Shown here: in pieces, positions 46,700 to 59,180 of the stretch
Position numbering within the stretch: position 1 is the first letter of the stretch
How the letters are laid out: every line of letters starts with the position of its first letter
NCBI GenBank assembly: GCA_020746875.1
Contig: JAGTJL010000001.1
Coordinates: 2,356,001-2,420,000 of the forward strand
Direction: 5' to 3'
Length of the DNA stretch: 64,000 nt
Origin: Rhexocercosporidium sp. MPI-PUGE-AT-0058
Lineage: Eukaryota; Ascomycota; Leotiomycetes; Helotiales
Translations under genes and position numbers: made by a program
Notes under the pieces: model-generated
The model's database searches: none
Told to the model about the DNA's origin: nothing
Seen by the model: the letters and a program-made list of their open reading frames with translations, nothing else

Positions 46700-47945
46700 A
46701 GCGGTCCCGATGACGAAGGGAATACAATGCTTCAAGCCCGAACCGAGAAACAATCCCAAACACCAAACCCCAAATTCCTCACGGGCGACGGTCTCGTCGC
46801 TCAAGACCGTAACCATAGCCTCATTCCCGCCCGTCAACCGCTCCGTAGTTCAAGAAATACACCCCACCATCCAAGACCTCGAGTTTTTTCCCCAGTACGA
46901 AGTGATAACCGCCTTGCAATCCGCCGGTAACCGCCATAACACTATGCGTATACTGCAGAAAGATGTCGTTGGCATCAACTGGTTAGATGCAGCGGTTTTG
47001 GCTTGCAGTTGGAGAGAACCCGGCGAGAGATGTGCTTGAGATAGCTGAAGTAAAGAGAGAGAGGAAGGTGAAAGAAGATGGGAGATGCATATTTCGTTTA
47101 ATCGTCCGAGTCTGGTCGGTCAGGATAAAGAGTACTATGGTGCTAGTATTCCACTCGAGACTGCGTCGAGTGAGGAGGCGGAAGTGATACTTACGTTTTA
47201 CGTTAAGTTAGAGGTAAGATCTCAACCTCATCGACTGACCCCAAACTTCATATCCCACTCCCTCCGACCTCCCTCCTAGAGAAATGGCAAAGTACTCCCA
47301 CCGAAATTCGGCAGTCCAGTCCGAACGGTCACACTAGGGTATATCTCTTCTCGGCTTTTAAAACCTCCCTCTCTCGATTTAGGATTCAAGAGAAGGTCCG
47401 TTTTTCGGCTCCCAAGGCAGCGATAACAGTACATACTAACTCATTAACCAACCGTCCCGGCCCAAGAATCCTCAACCTGCTACCAGCAACGAGACTACAA
47501 GATCCTTCCACCTCCCACCTCCCCCCATCTTCTCCCCAACCAAAGCCAACATCCTCCCCAACACCAGCAAAACCTAGGACACCATCCCCTCAATGCAAGA
47601 ATCCCTCATCAAAACTCCGTGATGGTGCATCCATCCAAAAACAACACCGTGAAGCTAGATGCAGACGGTACTGTTGAGGTGAGAGGATATGCGATGATAG
47701 ACATGTTGCTGTAGGCGAAGGTGAGGGCGATTTGGGGGGAGTGGTTTGGACTAAGGCGGAGCTTATGGCGAGCCGATGAAGTTCTTGTGGGCGTTTTTGG
47801 AAGGCTGCAGTATGGTTAGAGAGGGAGTTGGATAGGACGCTTTTGAATCGTGATACTGATACGGGGGGGGGGGATATACGCAGCCTAGAATGTTAGTTTG
47901 GGATGTCAGAGGCATGGGGCACATGTATAATTATATGGAGATGTT
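46700..47945 (+). pseudogene. Sulfite oxidase / molybdopterin oxidoreductase relic
   Basis: Fragments follow the order of a eukaryotic sulfite oxidase but hop frames. 'GDGLVAQDRNHSLIP' (about 46.78 kb) matches the RNHxPxP start of the Moco domain. 'EVITALQSAGNRHNTM' and 'VVGINW' (46.9 kb) match the LQCAGNRR...KGLxW core. 'YYGASIPLETA' (47.13 kb) is joined through an intact GTAAGA...CTAG intron (47214-47279) to 'KFGSPVRTVTLGYIS', matching GYPxRxVxPG. 'YQQRDYKILPP' (47.48 kb) and 'LDADGTVEVRGYAM' (47.66 kb) come next, then 'WTKAELMA' (47.75 kb) and 'VWDVRGMGHMYNYM' (47.9 kb). The cofactor cysteine position reads Ser in LQSAGNR. Several frameshifts and stops make it non-coding today. No b5 domain is seen. 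Confidence 0.75.
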
Positions 47946-49364
47946 AGGAACTTGATGGTTTTATAGGTGGTGGTTTGGGGTGTGGGCGGAGGTGGCGATG
48001 GAGATGATTTTGTTTTCTTTTCTTCACCCCTCCTCCCCTCTTAAAGCCAGTCAGAGTAGCGAGCATACATACCACTTCTACCACAACACGATTCATAAAA
48101 CACTTCCCTTCTCCCCACCAAATATATACAAGCAGTCTGAACAGTCTAGGTGGTCTAGGTAGTCTGAGTAGCTCACATGTAACTGAGCGGCAACCACCGC
48201 CTATAAAGTCAGAATCCCAAAACCATACTCGTACCTTTCCCTTCCTCTTTCCCTTTCCATTCCTATCGCGAGCCTCACATATATACATACATCCTCAAGA
48301 TCCTCACCAGTAAGTCCCTACCTACCTACCTACCAACTTAGAAACTAACACATACACACACGCCAAGCCCCCCCCCCCCCCCCCCCCAACAAAAAAAAAC
48401 CAGATCTCCACCTTCAAAAGACACGCTCGCAACGCGGTCAGTTAGAGTAGACTGTACTGTACTATACATGAGAGTATCGAATCTCGCATCTCGAAACTCG
48501 AATCTTAAATCTCAAATCTTAAATCCCAAATCAGACAAAGACACAAGTCGAGATATTCTCTAGATCGAGATCAAGAGCAGGAACTGGAACTAAGTCCATA
48601 AGTCCACGACCGAACGAACGAATGAACGAATAAATAAATAGCACCCTCAACAGAAAGTTTAATTCAACTTTAGCGTTACGACAGGTACAGTACCAGTACC
48701 ATTCGAGTAAGTGTGCGAGTTAAAGTAAGAGTTAAAGTAAGAGTAAGAGGAAGAGTAAGAATAAGCGTAACCAACACCAAGCACAGTTAGTAAGATTACC
48801 TCAAAATAAGACCCTCTCTCCCATTGGAGCGCATGTACCGTACCTTTAATTATTATTAGAAATATAAGTGCGGGAAGGATATGCGGGTAGAGGGGGGTGG
48901 AAATTAGGTAATTGGTAGACTGGGAGACGACGTTATTGGTGTTCTTACTCTCTCTGGTCGAGGCGGTATAATTATGTTCTCGTTAGTGTTTTGGTTCCTG
49001 TTCTCGATGTTAGCACGTGTTAGTACGTGTTGAGCTTAATGGTTGCGGAACTCATCATCTATGAAATGCACGTTGTCGGTGTACCGTGCTGTGGTGAGTA
49101 TCAATGTAGATGAGCTAGCCTCGGTATCGCGCTAGGAAAGATCAGTAGTCACGTGGCATCAGCGTCACATCGCAACTCGGTTCATCATGGGAAAATGTAT
49201 GTGGAGGATGCAATAGGTTCAACATGCTCCTCACTACTCATCACTGAGACAACTACCACCAAAGTATCTACCAACAAACTAATCTCATCCCCGCCGTCAA
49301 CTCGTACACCAAAGAGTCTTCGCCACCCAAACTCACCCCGACAAATGACAACACAAGTCACCCT
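47946..49364. other. Gene-free region with simple repeats
   Basis: Low-complexity tracts: a 20-C run, CTACC repeats near 48319-48332, ATCTCGAA/ATCTTAAA words at 48.48-48.53 kb, and GTAAGA repeats near 48.72-48.77 kb. No gene recognised. Confidence 0.5.
48368..48387. repeat. Poly-C homopolymer (20 C)
   Basis: An uninterrupted run of C followed by AAC and nine A. Length may be affected by sequencing slippage. Confidence 0.85.
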
Positions 49365-51291
49365 CTACTCATCATCACCGATATCCACAACAGTCTGCTT
49401 CCACTTCCTGGCCGGCACCTTACGCTTGAACAAGATGTCAATCTCACGGAAAGACCTGTGCTTCATCTCTGGTATCCAGATCCATGCCATGAGCGTACAG
49501 ACGAACGCAGTTCCGGCCCAGACATACCCGCTCTTGCCTCCAAGATTCCACTTATCGGTATTGAGCATGTAGGAAGCGAGGAAGATACACGGGATGTTAA
49601 CCAGGTAGTATGCGCCACGTCCGATACCAGTCGTGAGAGGTCTGAGACGAACGGATGAGGTCTCGCCGATAATGACCCAGGATGCTGGGGCGGGGCCGAG
49701 ACAGAAGAGGACGGAGACAATGAGACCGAGGGAGGCTTGGGCGTTGTTGGCTGCTTTGCTGTTGCCGACCGAGGCGGCGATACCGAGGGCGACGAGGAAG
49801 GCGCAACTGATGAATTGGCCGTACACGTAGATGGTGCGGCGACCGAGGTAGGTGGTTAGGACCCAGGAGGCCATGACCATGATCCATTGGAGGGCCGAGG
49901 TGATGAGACCAAGGGCGAAAGCGGTGTTGTCTGCCATGCCGGCCTCTGGATTGGTGTTAGTCTGAGTTTAAATCCGAGTCCGCCACGAAGATATGCAGGC
50001 AACGGAGAGAATAATAGTTGAGAAGGCAGACTTACGTTTGAAAAAGTAGACGGCCTGGTTAGCGATCAAGTTACCAGTCAGGTTCTGCGACGCGTACACA
50101 CCGCACACGATCAGCGTGCGGTAACGATCGGTGCCCTTCCAGAGCTCAATCAGACTGGGAGCCTTCTCGCTCTTCTCGAGCTCGATGGTACGTCTCATCA
50201 TGGAGACTGCGTCGGCCGGGTTTTCGTTTGAGCTGGTGCGGCCGAGACGCTTAACGGCCTTCTCGGCCTCTTCCAAACGGCCCTTGCGGACAAGCCACCA
50301 AGGTGATTCGGGGGCGATGTAGAGGAGGATGGCGAGGGGAGTAGGGAACATCCATTGGAGGGCGATGGGGACTCTGCGATGATAGTTAGTAAGTGTGACT
50401 TTCTCCTACCCTCTGATTGGATCATCGGAATGGGATGAGACCGGGTAAACGAACCTGTAGGCTGAGGAGTCCTTCTTGGATTGGTAATGGTAAGTGATAC
50501 CACCAACAATGATAGCGCCAATAGCCCAGAACATCTGCAACATCTGGGTAGCTGGAGCTCTCAATCGCATAGGCACAATCTCGGCACAATACGCAGGGGC
50601 ATTGGCGATGAAAATTCCCCAGGGGATACCCTCGAGGATCTGAGCGGCGAAGAACATTCCCTGGCTGTTACCAAAGTAGAAGATAAAGATGAAGGCGTTG
50701 AGGGCCATAAGACCTCCGATGGTCGCCCATCGGTATCCGATTGCGCTGGTGATGGGACCGGCGACGAAGACACCGATGAATGCTCCCACGGGACCACTGC
50801 ATTGGAAGGCAGACTGCCATGAGGCTTCGATGATGAATTTCCCGGTCACGGCGCTCCTTACACCGAAGTCGTCGGCGAACTTCTGGGTGGCGATGAATTG
50901 TCCCATGAGGAAAACACAGTAGGATTCCATGATCTACAGGAGCGGGGTAGCGTTAGCAACGTGATTTGCAACCGGTATCGATAGGTACGATTATGGCATA
51001 GAATGGAAAGGACTAAATTGGCATTTTGGGGATTTGGAAGAGCTGCTGTTTTTCACTTACAATGGTGCACGACATGACGAATGCCCACCAACTGGCCGAG
51101 GGATAGGCCTTGACAGCCTGCAGCACCGACATATTAAACTCGACCTTCTCGGCATCCATCGCGCCAGCCCTGTTGTATTCGGTCTTGAGGTCGACATCGT
51201 AGACGGGGCCATTGTTGTGGGAGGGGTGAGCCTCGACCTCCTCGGTCGCTGAGATGGGCTTTTCGGACATGTTGTTGTGGTTGTGATTCAT
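49365..51291 (-). CDS. MFS sugar transporter (alpha-glucoside/maltose permease type)
   Basis: Four exons (51291-51061, 50933-50455, 50373-50036, 49945-49365) give 542 residues in frame; MSEKPIS at 51270 is an alternative start. Features of fungal alpha-glucoside:H+ symporters: a cytosolic N-terminus rich in Asn/His, 'SYCVFLMGQFIATQKFADDF', 'GYRWATIGGLMALNAFIF', 'GIPWGIFIANAPAYCAEIVP', 'RAPATQMLQMFWAIGAII', 'APESPWWLVRKGRLEEAEKA' and 'LTTYLGRRTIYVYGQF'. 'IGETSSVRLRPLTTGIGRG' and 'EMKHRSFREIDILFKRKVP' follow at the C-terminus. Twelve membrane segments are expected in the plasma membrane. Its neighbours are a relic and a gene desert, so no pathway context helps to set the substrate. Confidence 0.88.
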
Positions 51292-51503
51292 GTATTGGCG
51301 GTGACAACAACGACGACGGGAGTTCTGAGAGGAACGTGAGAACGTGAGGAAGGGGAGAGGAAAAAAAGTCGAAGGAGGTGGGCACGACTGGGGTTTTAAG
51401 TCAATCGTTGGGGTCGGTCCTGGCCCCCCTCCTCCCTCCCCTCCCCTCTGCGGTGTACGTGAAGGGAACCCTGGTGCATGAATTGGAGCAGGAACAGGCT
51501 CGT

Positions 51504-51540
51504 GATGGATGGATGGATGGATGGGATGGGATGGGATGGA
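51504..51540. repeat. GATG/GATGG microsatellite
   Basis: Tandem GGAT units that shift to GGGAT units. Confidence 0.85.
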
Positions 51541-52660
51541 CGGTTGGTCGCATCCATCTCGCCTCGCCTAGCCTCTTCCACTCGCATCTCGTCTCGTCTC
51601 CTCTGCTTTTGCTTTGCTGTCTGTAATCAAGCTTTTCTCATTTGGTACAGCTATAGCTAGTAGCTAGCAGCTAGTAGGTAGCTTGCTACCTACCTTAGCT
51701 ACCCTCCCCTACCTCCCCCTACTCCAAACTCCAAACTCCACACTACACGAGGGAAGCTCCAGTCAGTCCCAGTATAGCGGAACTGTAGTCAGTCAGTCGG
51801 TGCATCTTCCGCCGAGGCCGCCCATGAGGCAGCGCCCGAGCCAGAGCAGCGTGTAACAGCCGTGTCGTCGACCAGTCACCAGCGTGCTACCACGGTCCGT
51901 AACCCTCGTATTATTCCTTCCTGGTGCGGTGGCCTTGATTCTATTGATGGATGATTGTCACGATGCTAGCAAAGGGTCCCCGCTCTTTGCGACAAAACAA
52001 CCGTGCAAGTAATAACCGAGCCTCTTTTCCCAGCCAATCAGCGACGCGACTCGGTGGTAGGTCGGTCCTTTAATGGCGCGGGTGTGGAGAAGCTTTGGCT
52101 GGGGCCGGGGGGGGGGCTGGGGACTGGGGTTGGCTGGGGGGAGTGGAAGGGGAAGGGGAAGGGTAAGAGTAAGGAAGGGGAAGGGGGACAAAGTTGAGTT
52201 GAGTGGAGTGCAGTGGAGCTGCCATGGCGAATGAATCGCATGCATGGATGCACGGACTGGGATGACCTGCCTTGGACTGGCTTCTTTCCCACCTTCCCTC
52301 CTTCCTTCCTCCTTCCATGGGCCCCGCCCCTTCCCCCTTCGAGTGCGGGGTTGGGCTGGTTCGCCTCCACACCCGTTCTTCCTCCTGCCATTGACGCCCT
52401 CGACGCCCTCACAGCCCATGATGAGGATCGTGGCTTCGGCGGCTCTCCCTTCTCCACCGGCCATACTTATGCTATGCCTGAATTGGGAGGTGAGCTCGGT
52501 ACTGTACTGCACATCGTAGACGAGGAGTGACGAGCATGCTGCTATTGGCTCGCTTGAAGAAGGTGTCCAAATTCACCGCAAGGCATCGAGACATCAATCA
52601 ACCTGTAAGCAATGAGCCATGAGCCATAGCGACAGTACAGTAAGTAGTAAGCCACCTGGG

Positions 52661-52693
52661 TACGGCACTGTACGGTACTGTACTGTACTGTAC
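52661..52693. repeat. GTACT-type short tandem repeat
   Basis: Repeated 'gtact' units, the first copies slightly diverged; self-complementary, so it could fold back. Confidence 0.8.
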
Positions 52694-53498
52694 ATATTAG
52701 ACCTCCTCATCTGTAGTAGATAGAGTAATAAATAAGCTATCCACCCATGCCCTGTCTGTCTATCTGTCTGTCATCTCCTGTCAATCTACCGCACTCAACT
52801 TAACTTCTCGACCTTCCTGACACCGGATATTACTCCCAACTGTCCATACACTGCCATTTCCCCAGTCCGTCCGTTTCATTGCTCGGGTAGCTTACTGCAC
52901 GATGCTAGGACAGGCTATCAAGCAAGCTGACCGACCACCTCATCCTTGGACGCACCTCGACGCGCTTCGTCTATTCATCCCCTCCATCTCCATCTTCAGG
53001 CATGTGTGTCTGCCCTGCCCTTCCGCTCCTCATCTCTACTCTCCTCATCTTGACCCTCTGCTCTCCTCATCATCTCCTCTCCGCTCCTCTCCTCTCCTCT
53101 AGCGCTGGCCCTGATGTTCTGTGGAGAAACACCACGGAGCACATGGAAGAATCGGGTAGCGGCGTCCGGGCAGCTCATCCTAGCACCACAGCTAATTGGC
53201 CGCCCCAGCCCATCACGCACCTCCAGCCTGACAAGCTTCGACCACGGCGGGCCCACGCATGGGGAACTCTCTCACGCGCTCCAATCGACGACTGTTCGTC
53301 TCTGGATGTGGATTCGAGAGGGCTCTATGCGCGCCTATCAGGTGATCGAGAGGCTGTTCCTCTTGGCTGTGACCCGACGCTAGAAACGCCTGCAGTGGAG
53401 GAGGAGTCTGGAGAGAAACCTTGCGCGCGCCCGCTCTTAATTTTACCCCAGCCCTACTTGGTAGTCCTGCTAATGACGATTAGTTCTAGTCCTGTGAT

Positions 53499-53520
53499 GA
53501 GTGAGTGAGTGAGTGAGTGA
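53499..53520. repeat. (GAGT)n tetranucleotide microsatellite
   Basis: About five and a half tandem copies. Confidence 0.88.
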
Positions 53521-54953
53521 TGAACGCTGAACTGGCGCCGTGCCACCGACCTGGAAAAGCCAATTTGACATGTGCTTCTGAAAACTGCACTACTGCACTA
53601 CTGCACACCTGCACTACTGGACTCCGGAATATGGGATTTATTGACATGCGTTCACCTGCTCTGATTCGCCCGTCTACTTTGCGCTTCTAGCGTTCCTTGA
53701 ACCCGGGATTTTCATATCACCTGGACACATGGATAGTGAGTAGTCGCTGCAACCAGTGTTCCCACTGGGACGGCACCGCTGCCATGGGAAGAATGAAATG
53801 AGGAGTAATACCAAAGTTCTTTATGCCAGATGCGATCGGGCTGCGCTACCTTCTCTCATTTCCCCAGTCCCGCCGACGCGGTTGTCCCTTTCTTGGGAAC
53901 CTTCGCGTAAGTAAGTAATCAATCATCCTTTGCAGCTGCGGCAATGGCATTTCGTTCGCCTAGCTGCTTGAATCCATCCCATAGTAATCAATCGACGAGC
54001 AAGTCATCCCAATCAATCATATGACGTTCGCCGAGGTGAAAAGATTACATTCTACCTATAGTAACTACTTCTCGAATACTAGCGGACGGAAGGGATCAAT
54101 ACCATGATAATCAAACTCGCCTTCGAAGCACCTTGGTTGGAGAACCTTCAAAGCCAAAGAGAAATGGGAAGCGAAGGCCAACACGCCATGAACGTGAAGT
54201 ATCGAAGCAACTAGTAGCAAATTCAATGCCCCTGACACTCATACAATAGAGAAAAGCCCGTGAGGCTTGGAAAGACGTGATAACCGCCGCACGTGCTATA
54301 CAACACCTGATCAAAAATAGCATGGGAGGATCCAACCTATCGCACAATGCTTAAAATAGACTCTCTACTAACGGAATGACCAGGAAAAGTATAACCTAGT
54401 GTAGTGTTAATAGAGTCACTTTCTCTACCGTGTACTCGTGTTTCTCAGGCCTACCCCCTCAGTATCAATACTCATCCTCGGCTCGGGTTCAAGCGACATC
54501 TACTCGCATCCAGTCGAGAAAAGAAAAAGAATATGCGAGTGAGAAACGGTCGACTCGGACTCATGTGATGTTCTACTCGACTGCATCCAGTGGTATTTTG
54601 CCGAAAGTGGGCTCTGACCTCTCGGGTACTGTACAAAGAAGTGCCCGCCAAGATGCACTGTCAACAAACCCAGATCTTCATCCTTTGGTGCATCACGACA
54701 GACAGGGGAAATGATGTCATGTCATACATTGATCCTTGATTTCGAAAGAGACGGAAGTATCAGATTGCTCGCCTTGTTCTTGTTCTAGTAAGCAAGTGTT
54801 GTACGTAGACGTGTGAAGAAAGTAATGGGATGAGCAACCTACGTGGACCTTCTGGCGATTCTCCTCCTCTCTCCTCTGCATTCTTATCCTCATCCTCATC
54901 CTCACCCTCAACAGAAAGACCAATCGTCGCTCCTTGAAGTATTATAGACCGCC

Positions 54954-55462
54954 ATGATCAACAATAACAACAACAGTAAGAACCTTCTCCCCTTCATCTC
55001 AACCCCACCGCCCCCTCAACAAACCCCTCCTACCCCATCCGGCACTCCGCCCAAATCCCCATCCCACAATATCACAACCCCAACCCTAATCCCCTCCCAG
55101 CCGAAGACCTCTCCAAAAGAACCTCCACAACACCCACTACCGCACCTAACTCTACGGCTTCACGATCGCCGAGCTCCGCAATAACATAGAATAGGCTTTC
55201 ATCCATCCCCTCCGCCCTACACAGAACAAGCCTCATCCATCCCACCCGATTATCGCCTACGAGATATGTGAGACGGGCGATACTAGCGAGGATATCCGGG
55301 ATAGAAACGCAAGAAAGTGAGATGTTCGAGGGAATGAGGCTGTGAGAAGGGGGGCGCTGGATCCAAGTGTGTAAGTAATTATCTGGCGTTGCGGATTTTA
55401 GTGCATTCTGCTACTTGGACCTTAGTCAGTCATTCATCTCCAACAAAAAAAAAAAATCGTAA

Positions 55463-55493
<31 letters not shown>

Positions 55494-57322
55494 GGCCGCT
55501 CCGATTACTAAATCAAGTTTCGCCCGCAGAAACTTGACACTTGACGATAATGGGTGAGACGCCCTCCTCTTCTCCCCCTCATTGTACAGAAGTCACGTCC
55601 ACTAACCCAACGATACGAAAGATGGCTGTCCTGAATCCCATCCCAAGCACCGCACCTTTTGAATTCTACCCCCGCGACCCCGTAGTCGTGCAACATAGCA
55701 AAGAGACATTCGAGACCTACGCTGCTGCCCTTCAATCCAAGATCTCAATCTCTATCCGCTCGGCTGTAGCGAGATCGCAGAGGGCGGGGAATGGTAATCT
55801 GGTGTATGTATAGGATGGCATACACCTTCGTACACGGTCGTTGAATCGGGCGCTGTGTATGAGGAGGAGTATACGGGGAGGCCGCACTTGGGTTCTGAGA
55901 TGGCGCTGCCGCTTCTGGCGGGGGATTTGACGTTTTCGGAACGGTTGGTGCAGCCAGCAGTTATGTGTGGCTAAGATAGTCAGTATGGCCTTGTTTTGGT
56001 GATTGATGGGTTATGACACTGATCTCGAGTGACAGTTGGTGCATGAAACTATGGTGAGGAACCTGGGCTTACTGAAGGAATGGGAATCAACTTACTGAGC
56101 TTTCCTGTAGCATGCTTTTGGGAATTACATGCAGGCAAAATTGTCGAACGCCGTTCGTTGCCAGAGGATCAGAGCCCGTAAGTTCAAGACAACTAGCCAA
56201 ACTCCTGTCTAAAAACCAGACCAAACCATCCACTAACTCGACGAAAGTTCTTCCGAGACGAAGCAATATGCGAACTCGCTCGATCATGGGGAAATGCCGT
56301 AAGATCCTCTCTACCCTTTACAAGTTCGGCTCGAGCAATCTTTGACATGAAATGAGTTGACATAACCGACTCCTCCTCCCAGTGCTTCGGCAGCCAAATA
56401 GACCACCTCTCCATGCGCACAAAATCCAACTTCACCTCCCCCTTCCCTCGGGCAAGTCATCTTCCCCTCGCCAAACGGGCACCACCTTCTCCTCTGGCTA
56501 GATCCAAAACCCCTTACGCGGCCTCTTCAGATACCACTCCACCTTCATCACCAGCTCCATCGCCCGCCGCTGGCTCATGCCCCTCTTCTTCATCCAGAAC
56601 ACCCATCCAGCAGCTCTCGTACTGGATAACGCACGTCTCGAGCTGTAGCGCCGATGCCCTGAAGTCGGAACAGATCATCGGGTATACATACGTATACGAA
56701 AGAGAATTCTTTCCCGGAGATGACGTGGGGGAGGGATGCGAAGCCTGATCCGGTTGCTGGACGGGGGGTTCCCGAAAAGAAGGGACAGACCGGTGGGGGA
56801 TCGCATTAGGAAGTTTTTGAAGGCGGCGAGTGCGGTGAGGCAGAGTGCTGTTACGGTTGCGGATATTGTTGTAGAGGCGTTGAGGCAGCAGCTTTTATTT
56901 ATGGGGATTGTGGCGGCGAGGAGGTAGATGTTGATCAAGAGGAAGTGGACAAGCCGAGGGAGTTACTGGAAGACATCGTGGTTGGTGAGAATCATGGTGT
57001 GGAGGTCGATATAAGTGCTTTGTTGGATGTAATCGCGGGCACTAAAGTACCCGGAGGTTAGGATATCGGCTTGCCTGGCTGTGGTGGAGGATGGGAAGGA
57101 AAGTGTGGATAGGAGGATGTGGTTGTGTGCGGATGTGCAAAGGGAAGCTGGCGCTTTGGCTGCAAGGGAGGGGGCAGAGGGAAGAAATGGAGTGTTTTTG
57201 TCGCGGTTTCGGTGAGGGAGTTGGAGATAATTGGGAGGGAGGAGGGGAAGAGGAGGAGGGAGCGGAAGGATGAGGGGCTGGAGTCGCCGGGGATCAAGAA
57301 GCTATATAGGGCGAGTCATTGA
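54954..57322 (+). other. Unassigned coding-like fragments, possibly a decayed gene
   Basis: Several plus-strand frames have protein-like composition but do not join. They are 'LYGFTIAELRNN' near 55.15 kb; 'PSTAPFEFYPRDPVVVQHSK' at 55.65 kb, continuing in another frame as 'YTVVESGAVYEEEYTGRPHL'; 'KFFRDEAICELARSWGNA' near 56.25 kb before a GTAAGA donor; 'LFRYHSTFITSSIARRWLMP' near 56.53 kb; 'DRPVGDRIRKFLKAASAVR' near 56.79 kb; and 'SVRELEIIGREEGKRRRERK' ending at 57322. I do not recognise a family. The pattern resembles the frame-hopping sulfite-oxidase relic, but it could also be composition alone. Confidence 0.3.
55464..55493. repeat. (CGTCCT)5 hexanucleotide microsatellite
   Basis: Five tandem copies directly after a poly-A tract. 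Confidence 0.88.
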
Positions 57323-57709
57323 GAGAGTTGGGTGGTGACGAGGATTTAGATGGAAGAAAGAAAAATAGTAGTCGCTTGTTATGTTTTGTTTCGTATAGTT
57401 TGAGTAGTAAATAAAAATATAGAGTCTTTTCTCGTTTAGCAGAAAGGGGGAAAAAACATAGGGCAGATAAGTCGTTTGGCTGGGAAGCGGGGTTAATAGC
57501 GGGGTAATCGTAACTCGCTTGCAGCCCGGCGTCCACACACACTTGAGATTCTGCTGGAAATCGCTCAAAGGAATGGCGAATAAAGAAGGCAAGCAATCAA
57601 CAAACAGATGCCCTCAATTTTATAAGTATGAGAACATTAATGCTTCATCACCTTAGACAACTAATACACTAATAAAAAAGTTCGAAAGTCGAAACTATCT
57701 AAAAGGAAA
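57323..57709. other. Spacer upstream of the unassigned fragments' end and before the tRNA
   Basis: About 390 bases, rich in A/T, downstream of the tRNA on its own strand. No gene seen. Confidence 0.4.
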
Positions 57710-57800
57710 TGATCAGGCTGGGGCTCGATCCCAGGACCTTCTCGGAATATGTCACAGTAAACTGTTAACGAGATGTGATAACCAACTACACCACCCGACC
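57710..57800 (-). tRNA. tRNA-Val (anticodon AAC) with a short intron
   Basis: Read on the minus strand from 57800. The acceptor stem GGTCGGG pairs with CCTGATC (two G-T wobbles). The D arm contains AGTTGGTTA. The anticodon stem TCTCG/CGAGA closes the loop TTAACA...C with anticodon AAC and A37. The T stem CTGGG/CCCAG closes loop ATCGAGC, and discriminator A is at 57710. Seventeen bases (GTTTACTGTGACATATT) lie between position 37 and 38, the standard place for a nuclear tRNA intron. CCA is not encoded, as normal for eukaryotes. Confidence 0.82.
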
Positions 57801-59036
57801 TGTTTCCATGCTGCAGGACGCCTTATTTAAATATAATAAAGTATTAGCAAAGTGGTGTGCGATGGAAAAGCTTTGAGAGTCCTGGTTGGCTCCTGGAAAT
57901 TCACCCCACTGTTTGATTTTGCCGCTTGAACAGCAAAGGAATTAGTGAGTCTACCTTACTCATACTCATTCATAATGAATAGTCAACAATGAGGTGCCAG
58001 CGGAGTATTTAGAACCATGCTTTAAATTACCAAGCCAAAAAAAAACCCTTTCATCGTTCACTAGCATTGCACCAACAGATGCAGATTTACTCCAATTAGC
58101 GATGTGAAGGCACTAAAATTACAGATGCCGGCTATCTCCGGCGCTCTAGTTGGGTGTTCCAGGCAATTTTCAGGGGCGCTCATGCCGCATTTCCAGGCTG
58201 CTCTGGGCACTTGGCGATAACGCACTCTTTCTTCACTAGCAACTCTCAACCACCACTTCAAAGCTTTACACCCAAAAGACAATTGTTCTGTTTGAAATTA
58301 AGGGTATATTACCATTAGACATTGAAAGAATGATAGACGAGCTCATTCGGAGATTTCATATCATTGTATTTTTCTTCTATTCGTCCTGAAGCAAGGAGCA
58401 AATTTGGCCTGCTGCAAAATATGATGGCTCAGTCTCAGTAGAAGGCGTATAATTTCCGTTGCTTGCTAGAACAGCTATGTGTGTGATCCTGAATTGTCGT
58501 GTTTCCCCAGTCTTGTACTGTACATGCAAAGTTGTTTATCTCAAGGCGACTTCCTTAGTCTTTGCGCGCCGCATTACAGTATCGTCTGCAGCAAAGTCAG
58601 GTCTTCGTCCGAGTCCAAAAGACAAGGCCAAGTTCTGTACCAGTAGGTTCCGATCACGGAATCAAAAAAGCGAATTAGGAAAACCACCCAGAAGCCGTTA
58701 TGATACAGCAGCGGGAACTCCAAGCCATGATTGTTACATACACCCCTAAGATGGACACTGCGAGCTTGAGGTTTGAAAACCTTTGAACCGCAGCGGTTTG
58801 GCCAGATAAGAATTTGAGCATGTCAGACGGCCCGACGGACACGGTACTTACCGCCAAACTTGAGAACGATTCGTTGAGGCAATTACCACTGGTTCAGAAT
58901 CTTCGGACGGAGCTGTCAAACTCAGTCTACCGAACCATCATGCACTCGGAGGCCACAACGGGGCTCCAAACAAGCCAATGCCAACGCACATCTAAGCAAG
59001 CCAAGCGCCCAAACAATCAAATCACGTCCAACAATC

Positions 59037-59045
59037 TTATCAGAT
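59037..59045 (-). promoter_or_regulatory. GATA-factor iron motif ATCTGATAA, site 1
   Basis: Plus strand TTATCAGAT; the minus strand is ATCTGATAA, the ATCWGATAA site of fungal SreA-type repressors of siderophore genes. About 3.1 kb before the sidA start. Confidence 0.5.
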
Positions 59046-59171
59046 CCGCGGTGAGACAACAACCCAACCCATCTCTCCCGTCCCGTCTCATCCCCTCTGA
59101 ATGCAGATATCCCTGCCCTCGCTTGCGAAACAGATGGATTAAGTGGACGCAACACATCTAATCAGATCATC

Positions 59172-59180
59172 TTATCAGAT
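59172..59180 (-). promoter_or_regulatory. GATA-factor iron motif ATCTGATAA, site 2
   Basis: Plus strand TTATCAGAT, 135 bases from site 1, with a partial ATCAGATCA next to it. Confidence 0.5.

Larger units (their letters stand above)
51292..54953. other. Gene desert with low-complexity DNA, 3.7 kb
   Basis: Pyrimidine/purine-skewed tracts, TAGCTAGTAG words at 51.65 kb, G-rich runs at 52.1-52.2 kb, GTACT repeats, CTCCT runs near 53.08-53.10 kb and GAGT repeats. Open frames are long only because of composition. A plus-strand frame at 53002-53508 starts with a hydrophobic stretch but lacks any other support. Confidence 0.5.

Noticed and set aside
48301..48800. Short tandem words as a possible CRISPR-like or satellite array
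   Set aside because: Units are short, uneven and without spacers; they are ordinary microsatellite-type low complexity.
49365..51291. Linking the second permease to the sugar module at 11-18 kb
   Set aside because: The genes are more than 30 kb apart with unrelated genes between them; no shared promoter feature was seen.
51958..52530. Long overlapping frames on both strands
   Set aside because: Caused by G-rich and C-rich skew that lacks stop codons; proline/glycine runs only.
53002..53508. 168-codon plus-strand frame starting with a hydrophobic leader
   Set aside because: It lies in CT-rich low-complexity DNA, and the apparent signal peptide is produced by CTC/TCC repeats.
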